From assembly GCF_900188405.1 (NCBI RefSeq), contig NZ_FZOF01000003.1:186001-250000 (forward strand): DNA of 64,000 bases, read 5' to 3'. The notes beneath the pieces are model-generated. The model was not told where the DNA came from, did not search any database, and saw nothing but the letters and a program-made list of their open reading frames with translations. Position 1 is the stretch's first letter. Each line of letters opens with the position of its first letter. Both the position numbers and the translations under genes were made by a program. The DNA comes from Actinacidiphila glaucinigra (GTDB lineage: Bacteria; Actinomycetota; Actinomycetes; Streptomycetales; Streptomycetaceae). This document shows positions 27,364-35,321 of this stretch, piece by piece.

Positions 27364-27838
27364 GGCGGCCACCGCGACCGTACGGGCCGCAGGCCGCCGC
27401 GTGCGCCCTCGGCCGGGCACGCGGCGTGACCGAGGGGTTTCCCTACGCGACCGCGCCAGGGGATTCCCTCCTTGGGGTGCCCGGGCCGCGACCCTAGCCT
27501 GGGTGCCGCACAGAGCGAGCAGGCCGACCCGTCCCACGAGTGCACGTGCGCCAACGCCCCTCGTCCTCGGCCACCGGCGAAGACGCCGGCCCGGTCCGTG
27601 CCGTACGCGCGGGATGCGGCGCCGCCCCACCGGCGACCCGCGCGTTCCCCCACCGGCATCCCGAGGGGCTCCGTGTCACGGCTCACCCGGGCGAGGCGAG
27701 CCGCCGCCCTCGTTCCCGGCGGAACGTCCGCACCCGCGCCGCCGGGGGCGGGCCCGGTCGGACTCCTGACGTCAGGTCAGGCCGAGCCGGGGGTCGCTGC
27801 GGGCTGCCACGAGCCGCCCGCAGCGACCCCTCTCCACG
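27364..27838. other. 475-base gap with an orphan promoter
   Basis: No supported gene. It contains two AGGG-N4-CCCT sites and a good plus-strand promoter (27433-27500). The sequence after the promoter has only arginine/proline-rich readings on both strands. Confidence 0.5.
27433..27500 (+). promoter_or_regulatory. Orphan promoter with tandem AGGG-N4-CCCT sites
   Basis: AGGGGTTTCCCT (27433-27444) and AGGGGATTCCCT (27458-27469) are spaced 25 bp apart. They are followed by -35 TTGGGG (27472-27477), a 17-base spacer and -10 TAGCCT (27495-27500). No recognisable gene follows. Confidence 0.5.
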
Positions 27839-28342
27839 TCAGCGGCCGCGCTCGGCGGCGTCGACGGCGGCGTAGATCCGGTCGAAGACGGGCCCCAGGC
27901 CCTCCAGCTCGCCCGGGTCCAGCGGATCCAGGACCATCCGGCGCACGGCCTCGACGTGCGCGGGCGCGGAGGCCACCAGCTTCTCGTACCCCTCGGGCGT
28001 GAGGATCGCCAGCGTGTAGCGGCCGTCCCCGGGGTCCGGCTCGCGGCGGACGAAGCCCTGGTGCTCCAGACGCCGCACCACGTGCGACAGCCGCGACAGG
28101 GACGAGCTCGCGCGGTCCGCGAGCACGCTCATCCTGATGGTGTGCCGCTCCTGCTCGGAGAGCATCGCGAGGACGTGGTACTCCATCCAGTTCAGATCCG
28201 CGTCGCGCTCCAGCTCGCGCTCCAGGGCCGGCAGGAGCCGGGCCATGACCCGGGCCATCGACATCCACGCGGTCAGCTCGCCGCCCTGCAGCCAGCGTGG
28301 CTCGGCGGCGGGCGCGGGCGGATCCGCTGTGTTCTTCGTCAT
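27839..28342 (-). CDS. MarR-family transcriptional regulator
   Basis: A 167-residue winged-helix repressor. The MarR core (HVLAMLSEQERHTIRMSVLADR, SSSLSRLSHVVRRLEHQGFV, then the wing DPGDGRYTLAILT) spans residues about 55-115, with dimerisation helices on both sides. It is divergent from an NADPH-dependent FMN reductase and shares a 117-base control region carrying three identical palindromes, so it very probably represses both genes. The ATG has no ribosome-binding site; TAGCCT lies 7 bases upstream, suggesting a leaderless mRNA. Confidence 0.92.
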   Translation of the reverse strand: MTKNTADPPAPAAEPRWLQGGELTAWMSMARVMARLLPALERELERDADLNWMEYHVLAMLSEQERHTIRMSVLADRASSSLSRLSHVVRRLEHQGFVRREPDPGDGRYTLAILTPEGYEKLVASAPAHVEAVRRMVLDPLDPGELEGLGPVFDRIYAAVDAAERGR

Positions 28343-28349
28343 GGTCGCC

Positions 28350-28355
28350 AGGCTA
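28350..28355 (-). promoter_or_regulatory. -10 of the marR promoter
   Basis: On the minus strand TAGCCT ends 7 bases before the ATG. The -35 region (CTTGAA) lies inside the first MarR palindrome. Confidence 0.55.
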
Positions 28356-28363
28356 TCGGACCG

Positions 28364-28421
28364 CTTGAAGCTTCAAGCTGGTCTGTTACAGTGCACTTGA
28401 AGCTTCAAGTTGAAGCTTCAA
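28364..28421. promoter_or_regulatory. Three TTGAAGCTTCAA operators in the marR/FMN-reductase divergon
   Basis: Perfect palindromes lie at 28364-28377 (14 bp), 28395-28410 (16 bp) and 28410-28421 (12 bp), all with the core TTGAAGCTTCAA; the last two share one base. They cover the -35 regions and the transcribed leader of the reductase gene, so binding of the MarR protein would block both promoters. Confidence 0.85.
28365..28392 (+). promoter_or_regulatory. Promoter of the FMN reductase gene
   Basis: -35 TTGAAG (28365-28370), a 16-base spacer and -10 TACAGT (28387-28392). The start is near 28399, so two operators lie in the leader. Confidence 0.6.
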
Positions 28422-28459
28422 TCCACACCCCGCACCACACAGATCGGGAATCACGCCTC

Positions 28460-29020
28460 ATGACCAGGATCGGCATCATCCTCGGCAGCACCCGCCCCGG
28501 CCGCAACGGCGAGAAGGTCGCGCACTGGGTCGTCGAGCAGGCCGCCAAGCACACCGGCGACGCCACCTTCGAGCTCGTGGACCTCGCCGACTACCCGCTC
28601 CCGCACCTCGACGAGCCGATCCCGCCGGCCATGGGCCAGTACCAGAACGCCCACACCAAGGAGTGGGCCGCCAAGATCGGCAGCTTCGACGGCTTCATCT
28701 TCGTCACCCCGGAGTACAACCACTCCACCTCGGGCGTGCTGAAGAACGCCATCGACTACCTGCACGCCGAGTGGAACCACAAGGCGCTGGGCGTGGTGTC
28801 CTACGGCTCCGTGGGCGGCGCCCGTGCCGCCGAGCACCTGCGCCTGATCGCCGGCGAGCTGAAGATGGCCGACGTGCGCACCCAGGTCGCGCTCTCCCTC
28901 TTCACCGACTTCGTCAACTTCAGCGAGTTCGCCCCGGGCGAGCACCAGGCCGCGAGCCTGTCGACCCTCATCGACGAGGTCATCGAGTGGAGCAGCGCCC
29001 TGGCGCCGCTGCGCGGCTGA
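28460..29020 (+). CDS. NADPH-dependent FMN reductase family protein
   Basis: A 186-residue flavodoxin-like oxidoreductase. The FMN phosphate-binding loop ILGSTRPGRNGEKVAHW starts at residue 6, and the second family motif TPEYNHSTSGVLKNAIDYL lies near 84-102. Members reduce FMN, quinones, azo dyes or chromate with NAD(P)H. The divergent MarR repressor suggests induction by a phenolic, quinone or other electrophile. It is transcribed alone, followed by a strong hairpin. Confidence 0.9.
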   Translation: MTRIGIILGSTRPGRNGEKVAHWVVEQAAKHTGDATFELVDLADYPLPHLDEPIPPAMGQYQNAHTKEWAAKIGSFDGFIFVTPEYNHSTSGVLKNAIDYLHAEWNHKALGVVSYGSVGGARAAEHLRLIAGELKMADVRTQVALSLFTDFVNFSEFAPGEHQAASLSTLIDEVIEWSSALAPLRG

Positions 29021-29066
29021 CCTCCGCGCCGTCCCGGCCCGGCGAACGGGCGGACGGGCAGCGCCC

Positions 29067-29099
29067 GGGGCCGGGCGGAGTGATCCTCCGCCCGGCCCC
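29067..29099. terminator. Bidirectional hairpin terminator
   Basis: GGGGCCGGGCGGAG (29067-29080) pairs perfectly with 29086-29099 across a TGATC loop, between the convergent FMN reductase and winged-helix genes. Confidence 0.85.
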
Positions 29100-29117
29100 G
29101 TGTGCTGCCCGCGCCGG

Positions 29118-30227
29118 TCAGGCGAAGCGCACGTCGTGGTGGCCGGCCTCCGGGTCGGAGGCGGCCAGCAGCCGCCCGCCCTCCGCCTCCAGCGCGTCGC
29201 GGTCGGCGGCTGCCAGTGGCGCGAACGGCGCGACCGTGACCACGGCCGAGCCCCGCGCCCGGTCGGTGCGCCAGGTGCCGGCCACGAAGCCGTCGACGAG
29301 GACCGTGCCGCGGACGATGCCGTTGACCGTCATCACCCGGCGCACGTGCTCCCGGGCCAGGATCCGCGAGCGGTCGGCGTGCGAGAGCACCAGGTTGTCG
29401 AAGTCGGCGACGAAGCGCACGGCCGCCGGCCGGTCCGGGTCGGGCAGCGACGGGGCGTCCGGGACGTCGTACAGCACCCGGCCGTCCTCGTCGCGGTAGG
29501 CGCGCAGCTCCATCGCGGCGAAGACCTCCCGCAGCCCGGTGAGCCCCGACCACTTCTGCGCGTCGGCGACGGAGGCGGGACCGAAGGCCGCCAGGTAGCG
29601 GCGCACCAGCGCCCGCGCGTCGGGGGCGTCGGCGGGGGAACGCCCGAGCCAGGAATCGGCCGTGGTGTACGCGGTCCGCCCGGCCACCCCCCACACGCCG
29701 CGCGGCGGCACCTGCACCAGCGCCAGCCAGTTGCGCAGCGCGTTGACGAGCGACACCGGATCTGCGTCCGGCCAGCGCGGGCCGAGCAGGTCGCGCAGTT
29801 CGCCCGGGGTGCGCGGCTCCGCCTCGACCAGCGCCCGGCAGGCGGCGATGGCCTCCTCGCGGTCCACGCCCCGCACCCCGGGGGCCCAGGCGCCCTGGGC
29901 GATCTGCCGGTCCAGCAGGGGCTGCAGCACCGGCCGCAGCCGCAGCGCGTCGTCCGCGGTGACCAGGTGGACGGTGCCGCGCAGCAGCGCGATCCGGACG
30001 ACCCCGCGGTCCAGCAGCAGACGCGACAGGTCGCCGAAGGCGAAGCCGTCGAGCCGGGTCCACAGCGCGGTGTACGCCGCGTGCGGGGCCTGCGACTGAA
30101 GGCCCACCAGATGCGCGACCGCCTCCGCGGGGCCCATCCGCGAGCGCGCCAGCAGCAGTTGCCGGTCCAGCAGGGCCCGGTTGAGCGTACGGCGGCCCAG
30201 CACGGCCCCCGGTGTCGTCCTGCGCAT
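29118..30227 (-). CDS. Winged-helix protein of the HTH_42 / AlkX-AlkZ glycosylase-like family
   Basis: A 369-residue protein with the conserved start LGRRTLNRALLDRQLLL and the motif LVGLQSQAPHAAYTALWTRL (residues about 41-60). In this family the QxQ or QxD pair of that motif is part of the active site of DNA glycosylases acting on alkylated bases or interstrand crosslinks. Here the pair is Gln-Ser-Gln. Three tandem winged-helix units are expected across the length. Glycosylase activity is an inference from the family. The ATG begins MRRTTPGAV; no strong ribosome-binding site is seen. Confidence 0.78.
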   Translation of the reverse strand: MRRTTPGAVLGRRTLNRALLDRQLLLARSRMGPAEAVAHLVGLQSQAPHAAYTALWTRLDGFAFGDLSRLLLDRGVVRIALLRGTVHLVTADDALRLRPVLQPLLDRQIAQGAWAPGVRGVDREEAIAACRALVEAEPRTPGELRDLLGPRWPDADPVSLVNALRNWLALVQVPPRGVWGVAGRTAYTTADSWLGRSPADAPDARALVRRYLAAFGPASVADAQKWSGLTGLREVFAAMELRAYRDEDGRVLYDVPDAPSLPDPDRPAAVRFVADFDNLVLSHADRSRILAREHVRRVMTVNGIVRGTVLVDGFVAGTWRTDRARGSAVVTVAPFAPLAAADRDALEAEGGRLLAASDPEAGHHDVRFA

Positions 30228-30302
30228 GCGGACACCGTACGGCCACGAAGAACTCGGGGGTAACAGTCGCCCCGGAAGTGCCCGGGAGTGTAGACATAGC
30301 CT

Positions 30303-32999
30303 ATGGGCGGGCCGAGCGATCATCGCGCCTCGAGGAAACCACCGGAGCGGGGGCTGCCAGCGCTGCCCGCGGGGCGCAGCGTGGCCGGGCAGGTCTTCCT
30401 GCTGCAGGTCGTGGTCGTCGTCCTGCTGGTCGTCGCGGCCGTCGTCGAACTCCTCGTCCAGGCGCGGCACGACAGCGAACAGGAGGCCCGCAACCGGTCG
30501 GTGGCGGTGGCCACGACCTTCGCGAGCTCACCGGGGATCGCGGCGGCGCTGGAGTCCCCCGATCCGACCGCGGTGCTGCAGCCGAGGGCCGAACAGGCGC
30601 GCCGGCTCTCCGGGGTGGACTTCATCGTGGTGACGGACCGTCAGGGGATCCGCTACACCCACCCCAAGCCCGACCGCATCGGCAAGAAGTTCGTCGGGGA
30701 CATCGGCCCGGCCCTGCGCGGCCAGGTGGTCACGGAGAGCATCGTGGGCACCATCGGCCCCCTGGTGCAGGCGAACGTGCCCGTCCTCGACGACCGGGGC
30801 AGGGTCGTCGGCATCGTCTCCTCGGGCATCACCATCGCCAAGGTCAGCGGCGCGGTCAACGATCAACTGCCGGTCCTGCTGGGGTTCGCGGCGGGCGTGC
30901 TGGCCCTGGCCACCGCCGGCACCTGGCTGATCGCCAGACGCCTCACCCGGCAGACCAGGGGCCTCGGCCCGGTCGAGATGACGCGCATGTACGAGCACCA
31001 CGACGCCGTGCTGCACGCCGTGCGCGAGGGCGTCCTCATCCTCGACGGCGACCGGCGGCTGCTGCTCGCCAACGACGAGGCGCGACGGCTGCTGGACCTG
31101 CCGGCCGACGCGGAGGGCAGGCCCGTCACCGGGCTCGGGCTCGAGGAGCGGGCCTGCGAACTGCTGGCCTCCGGCCGGGACGCCACCGACGAGGTGCTGC
31201 CGGCCGGGGAGCGGCTGCTGGTGCTCAACAACCGCCACACCGACCGCAACGGCGGCCCGCCCGGCAGCGTGGCCACCCTGCGCGACGCGACCGAACTGCG
31301 GGCGCTGTCCGGCCGGGCCGAGACGGCCAGGACCCGGCTGCGGCTGCTGTACGACGCGAGCATGGGCATCGGCACGACGCTCGACATCACCCGGACCGCC
31401 GAGGAACTGGCGCAGGTGGCGGTGCCGCGCTTCGCCGACTACGTCACCGTGGACCTCGCGGTACGCGTGCTGCGCGGCGACGAACCGCTGGCGGGCCCGT
31501 CGGTGGAGATGCGCCGGGTCGCCGTGAGCGGCGTCCGCGACGACCACCCGCTGTACCCCACGGGGCACCCGCTGCTCTTCGTGCCGTCCAGCCCGCAGGC
31601 AGCCGGCATCGTCAGCGGCCGGGCCGTCCTGGAACCCCGCCTCGCCGACTCCCCCGGCTGGCAGGCGCAGGACCCGGAACGCGGCGCGCGGGTCGTCGGC
31701 TTCGGCATCCACTCGCTGATCTGCGCCCCGCTCAGCGCCCGCGGTGTGCTCCTCGGGATGGTGAACTTCTGGCGCTCGCAGGCCCCGGAGCCCTTCGACG
31801 AGGAGGACCTCTCGCTCGCCGAGGAGCTGGCGGCACGGGCCGCGGTCTGCGTCGACAACGCCCGCCGCTACACCCGCGAGCACGCCATGGCGGTCACCCT
31901 CCAGCACAGCCTGCTGCCGAGGGAGCTGCCGCAACTGACCGCCCTGGACGCCGCCTACCGCTACCTGCCCGCTCAGGCGGGGGTGGGCGGCGACTGGTTC
32001 GACGTCCTGCCGCTGCCCGGGGCACGGGTCGCCCTGGTGGTCGGCGACGTCGTGGGCCACGGACTGCACGCGGCCGCCACGATGGGCCGGCTGCGCACCG
32101 CCGTGCACAACTTCAGCACGCTGGACCTGCCGCCGGACGAACTGCTGGGGCACCTCGACGAGTTGGTCGGCCGCATCGACCTGAACGACTCCGGGCCCAC
32201 CGGTGACGGTGCCGCCCCCGCGGGGACCACCGTCGCGGGCGCGACCTGCCTGTACGCCGTCTACGACCCGGTGACCGGCACCTGCGCGGTGGCCCGCGCC
32301 GGACACCTGCTGCCCGCGGTCGTGCACCCCGACGGGACCGTCGAGTTCCCCGACGTACCCGCCGGACCCCCGCTGGGCCTGGGCGGACTGCCCTTCGAGG
32401 CGGTGGAGCTGACACTGCCCGAGGGCAGCAGCCTGGTGCTCTACACCGACGGCCTGGTGGAGGACCGCGACCGGGACATCGACGAGGGCCTGGAACTCCT
32501 GCGCCGGTCCCTGTCCGAGGCCGGCCGCGACCCCGAACAGACCTGCCGGGACGTGTTCAAGGCCATGCTGCCCGCCCGGCCGTCCGACGACATCGCCCTG
32601 CTCGTCGCCCGCACCCGCGTCCTGAACCCCGCCCACGTCGCGGACTGGGACGTACCCGGCGACCCGGCCGCGGTCTCCGGGGTACGGGCGGCGGTCCAGC
32701 GTCAACTGGCCGCGTGGGGGCTGGAGGAGCTGTCCTTCACGACGGAACTGCTGCTGAGCGAGCTCATCACCAACGCCATCCGCTACGGGGCCGAACCCAT
32801 CCAGGTCCGCCTGATACTCGACCGGGTGCTGATCTGCGAGGTCTCCGACGCCGGCAGCACCTCCCCGCATCTGCGCTACGCGGCCGCCACGGACGAGGGC
32901 GGGCGGGGGCTGTTCCTCGTCTCGCAGTTCGCGGAACGATGGGGGACGCGCTACACGCCCGAGGGGAAGGTCATCTGGGCCGAGCAGCAGGTGCGGTGA
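30303..32999 (+). CDS. Sensor PP2C phosphatase (Cache-PAS-GAF-SpoIIE-HATPase)
   Basis: An 898-residue multidomain protein. A transmembrane helix near 28-50 (VFLLQVVVVVLLVVAAVVEL), an extracytoplasmic DcuS/CitA-like sensor (about 55-190) and a second helix (near 195-215) are followed by PAS (about 225-335), GAF (about 345-530), SpoIIE PP2C (about 550-765; GGDWFDVL, GDVVGHGLHAA, YTDGLVE, SDDIALLV) and a C-terminal anti-sigma-kinase-like HATPase (LLSELITNAIRYG, GRGLFLVSQFAERWG). It probably switches a sigma-factor partner in response to an external ligand. TAGACA lies 6 bases before the ATG. Confidence 0.9.
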   Translation: MGGPSDHRASRKPPERGLPALPAGRSVAGQVFLLQVVVVVLLVVAAVVELLVQARHDSEQEARNRSVAVATTFASSPGIAAALESPDPTAVLQPRAEQARRLSGVDFIVVTDRQGIRYTHPKPDRIGKKFVGDIGPALRGQVVTESIVGTIGPLVQANVPVLDDRGRVVGIVSSGITIAKVSGAVNDQLPVLLGFAAGVLALATAGTWLIARRLTRQTRGLGPVEMTRMYEHHDAVLHAVREGVLILDGDRRLLLANDEARRLLDLPADAEGRPVTGLGLEERACELLASGRDATDEVLPAGERLLVLNNRHTDRNGGPPGSVATLRDATELRALSGRAETARTRLRLLYDASMGIGTTLDITRTAEELAQVAVPRFADYVTVDLAVRVLRGDEPLAGPSVEMRRVAVSGVRDDHPLYPTGHPLLFVPSSPQAAGIVSGRAVLEPRLADSPGWQAQDPERGARVVGFGIHSLICAPLSARGVLLGMVNFWRSQAPEPFDEEDLSLAEELAARAAVCVDNARRYTREHAMAVTLQHSLLPRELPQLTALDAAYRYLPAQAGVGGDWFDVLPLPGARVALVVGDVVGHGLHAAATMGRLRTAVHNFSTLDLPPDELLGHLDELVGRIDLNDSGPTGDGAAPAGTTVAGATCLYAVYDPVTGTCAVARAGHLLPAVVHPDGTVEFPDVPAGPPLGLGGLPFEAVELTLPEGSSLVLYTDGLVEDRDRDIDEGLELLRRSLSEAGRDPEQTCRDVFKAMLPARPSDDIALLVARTRVLNPAHVADWDVPGDPAAVSGVRAAVQRQLAAWGLEELSFTTELLLSELITNAIRYGAEPIQVRLILDRVLICEVSDAGSTSPHLRYAAATDEGGRGLFLVSQFAERWGTRYTPEGKVIWAEQQVR

Positions 33000-33027
33000 C
33001 CCTCCGGGGGGCGCCGGTCCTGTGTCC

Positions 33028-33114
33028 GGTGCGTTGTTGTGTGCGGGTGCGTCGTGGTTGCGGTTGGGGGTTTCCCCGCCCTCCCGCCCGATTGCCCGGC
33101 GCGGTTGGTGCGGG
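33028..33114 (+). repeat. 3'-end repeat, copy A
   Basis: It begins 29 bases after the sensor phosphatase stop. It contains four blocks shared with copy B: GTTGTTGTGTGCGGGT (33033-33048), GTGCGTCGTGGTTGCGGT (33047-33064), GTTTCCCCGCCC (33070-33081) and a 26-base block at 33089-33114 that differs from copy B at one position. Confidence 0.8.
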
Positions 33115-33934
33115 CCTGCGCGCGTGTGTGGTGGGCCGGGTGCGGGGCCTCCGGGGTGGGCATTCTGTACCGCATATTTATGTGCATGGCGGGCACCCCA
33201 GCTCCCCGCCCCCGATGCCGCACAACAAATACACGTCAGCGTCCAGAACGCCCACCCCTACGACCCCGCCCCCTCGGCCGGTTCGGCGACCAACGGCCGG
33301 AGGGTGGTGATGGGGTGCACCCCTCCCCGCACCGCTGGAAGCTGCCCCCAGCAGGGGTCCCCCGGCCGCAGGCCGAGCAAGGGTGCGCGCCGGGGACACC
33401 TCCCACTGGACGGCTGGGGCAACACGCCCACCGGCGCTCCTGCGTCACGGCAACGCCGAGGGTCATCAGCCGGCCACGGAGCCCGACTTGTCGCGGCACA
33501 CGACAAGCGGCGGGTTGGGGACGCACTCCGACCTCCGGCGAGCAGCCGACAACCACACCGGCCACAGCGGGTCGTGTCCCCCGTCGTGGTGTAGCCGATC
33601 ACGGTCCGTCGCCTCCGCTTCGGCGCCGTCCGGCACGTGCCCATGCGCGGCGTCGTGCGACCACCGCTGGTCCCGGCTCGGGGAGCCTCAACACGGCCTC
33701 CGGCGAGCACGATTCGGGACGCTACCTGCGGATTCCGCCAGCATGATCGGCTACATCACTTGGCGGGACGCCATCCCACAGCGAATGAGGCCGCCGTTGG
33801 CCGAAGACTGAGGGAGGGCGGCCGCTCGGCAGTGCGATCCGTGCCCGCGCGCCCCGATCTGCTCCGTTGCCCATGGAGGCCTCACGTCCGTGGGCGTTCC
33901 GTGAGGCGCGTGCGGCAACCCCGAATCGCCCCCT

Positions 33935-33975
33935 ACCCCCTCCGGCCGTCATGCGCCCACACGACCGGAGGGGGT
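33935..33975. repeat. Stem-loop inside the gene-free region
   Basis: ACCCCCTCCGG (33935-33945) pairs with CCGGAGGGGGT (33965-33975) across a 19-base loop. Its role is unknown; a terminator or a small-RNA feature is possible. Confidence 0.45.
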
Positions 33976-34094
33976 GTGGCGGGGTGCGCCCGGAAACGAC
34001 GAGCGGCGGACCCGGCGCCGAATGATGTCGGGCCAAACCGCGAGCGTTGAGGACGTGCGCCGGCGCGGCACCGACCCACGCACACGGTGCGGGA

Positions 34095-34196
34095 CCCGCA
34101 CCGACCGCGCCGGGCAATCGGGAGGGCGGGCGGGGAAACAGCCCGCCGCAGGCGCAAACAACCCGCACACAACAACGGACCGCAACCACGACGCAC
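34095..34196 (-). repeat. 3'-end repeat, copy B (inverted)
   Basis: It starts 5 bases after the xdhC stop, reading away from that gene. It contains the same four blocks as copy A at 34179-34196, 34161-34176, 34128-34139 and 34095-34120, but the first two are in swapped order. Thus each copy lies directly downstream of a gene in the same relative orientation. Confidence 0.8.
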
Positions 34197-34200
34197 TGGC

Positions 34201-35307
34201 TCACCGCACCCCGTGGATGGGGGTGCGGGCGCCCCGCAAGGGGCGCCCCGTGCCGCCACAACGCGCGGCGACGAACTCCGCCGCGATGGAAAGCGCCGTC
34301 TCCTCCGGCGTGCGCGCGCCGAGGTCGAGGCCGATCGGGCTGCGCAGCCTCCCCAGTTCGGCCTCGCCGAGGCCCGTCTCGCGCAGCCGGGCGAGCCGCT
34401 GCTCGTGGGTGCGCCGGGACCCCATGGCCCCGACGTACGCGACGGGCATGCGCAGGGCCCGCTCCAGCAGCGGTACGTCGAACTTGGCGTCGTGCGTGAG
34501 GACGCAGACGACGGTGCGCCCGTCGACCGGGGTGCGCTCGAGATACCGGTGCGGCCACTCCACGACGACCTCGTCGGCCTCGGGGAAGCGCCGGGCGGTC
34601 GCGAAGACCGGGCGCGCGTCGCAGACCGTCACCCGGTAGCCGAGGAACGTGCCGACCCGCACCAGCGCGGCGGCGAAGTCGATCGCCCCGAACACCAGCA
34701 GGCGGGGCGGCGGGACGCTGGTCTCGACCAGCAGCGTGAGCGGCTCGCCGCAGCGCCCGCCGTCCGCGCCGATGCCGACGGTGGCGGTGCGGCCCGCGCC
34801 CAGCAGGGCGTGGGCCTCGGCCGCGGCGGTGCGGTCCAGCTCCGGATCGCCGAGGGTGCCCTCGTACGTCCCGCCGGGGCGCACCAGCAGAGCCCGGCCG
34901 GGCAGGCCGGCGGGGCCCGCGACGACCCTGGCGAGCGCCGCCGCCTCCCCGCGGGAGGCGGCGGCCAGTGCCCCGGCGAACTGCGGTCGCGCATCGGGCG
35001 CGATCCGCTGGACGAAGATGTCGATGACGCCGCCGCAGGTCAGCCCCACGGCGAAGGCGTCGTCGTCGGAGTACCCGAAGCGCCTGAGCAGCGGCTCGCC
35101 GGTCTCCAGCACCTCCTGGCAGAGCTCGTAGACGGCGCCTTCGACGCACCCGCCGGAGACGCTGCCGACGGCGGTGCCCTCGGCGTCGACGGCGAGCGCC
35201 GCTCCGGGCTGCCGGGGTGCGCTGCCGCCGACCGCGACGACGGTCGCCACGGCGAACGGCCTGCCCTCGGCCGACCAGCGGTCGAGCGCGTCGGCGATGT
35301 CGAGCAT
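34201..35307 (-). CDS. xdhC: XdhC-family xanthine dehydrogenase maturation protein
   Basis: A 368-residue XdhC/CoxI-type factor that inserts the sulphurated molybdenum cofactor into xanthine dehydrogenase. The N-terminal XdhC domain has VGGSAPRQPGAALAV, the conserved SGGCVEGAVYE and LTCGGVIDIFV. The C-terminal Rossmann domain starts LLVFGAIDFAAALV near residue 228. The last dozen or so residues (RGARTPIHGVR) are encoded by a hairpin repeat and are probably not part of the conserved fold. It lies 14 bases after the permease gene, so the two form an operon. Confidence 0.9.
   Translation of the reverse strand: MLDIADALDRWSAEGRPFAVATVVAVGGSAPRQPGAALAVDAEGTAVGSVSGGCVEGAVYELCQEVLETGEPLLRRFGYSDDDAFAVGLTCGGVIDIFVQRIAPDARPQFAGALAAASRGEAAALARVVAGPAGLPGRALLVRPGGTYEGTLGDPELDRTAAAEAHALLGAGRTATVGIGADGGRCGEPLTLLVETSVPPPRLLVFGAIDFAAALVRVGTFLGYRVTVCDARPVFATARRFPEADEVVVEWPHRYLERTPVDGRTVVCVLTHDAKFDVPLLERALRMPVAYVGAMGSRRTHEQRLARLRETGLGEAELGRLRSPIGLDLGARTPEETALSIAAEFVAARCGGTGRPLRGARTPIHGVR
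34227..34248. repeat. GC hairpin with GCAA loop inside the xdhC 3' end
   Basis: GGGCGCCCC (34227-34235), a GCAA tetraloop, and GGGGCGCCC (34240-34248). It resembles the common Streptomyces intergenic hairpin repeat, but here it lies inside the coding tail of xdhC. Confidence 0.65.
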
Positions 35308-35321
35308 GGCGGCAACTCCTC

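Larger units (their letters stand above)
33000..34200. other. 1.2 kb region without a convincing gene
   Basis: Between the convergent sensor phosphatase and xdhC. Both ends carry the same repeat in inverted orientation (33028-33114 and 34095-34196). Inside are an 11-bp stem-loop (33935-33975), one unusually AT-rich spot (33173-33187) and open readings that are Arg/Pro/Ser-rich and unlike known proteins. One minus-strand reading near 33600 has a CGRCG-type zinc-ribbon look and could be a decayed fragment. Confidence 0.6.

Noticed and set aside
27540..27875. 111-codon reading after the orphan promoter
   Set aside because: Arg/Pro/Ala-rich, runs into the convergent marR gene and has no ribosome-binding site.
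30528..32870. 780-codon minus-strand reading opposite the sensor phosphatase
   Set aside because: His/Gly/Asp-rich shadow of the PP2C gene with no recognisable domain.
33258..33710. Possible zinc-ribbon protein on the minus strand (CGRCGCRL)
   Set aside because: Only one CxxC pair is clear, the rest is Arg/Pro-rich and no ribosome-binding site is seen. At most it is a decayed fragment.
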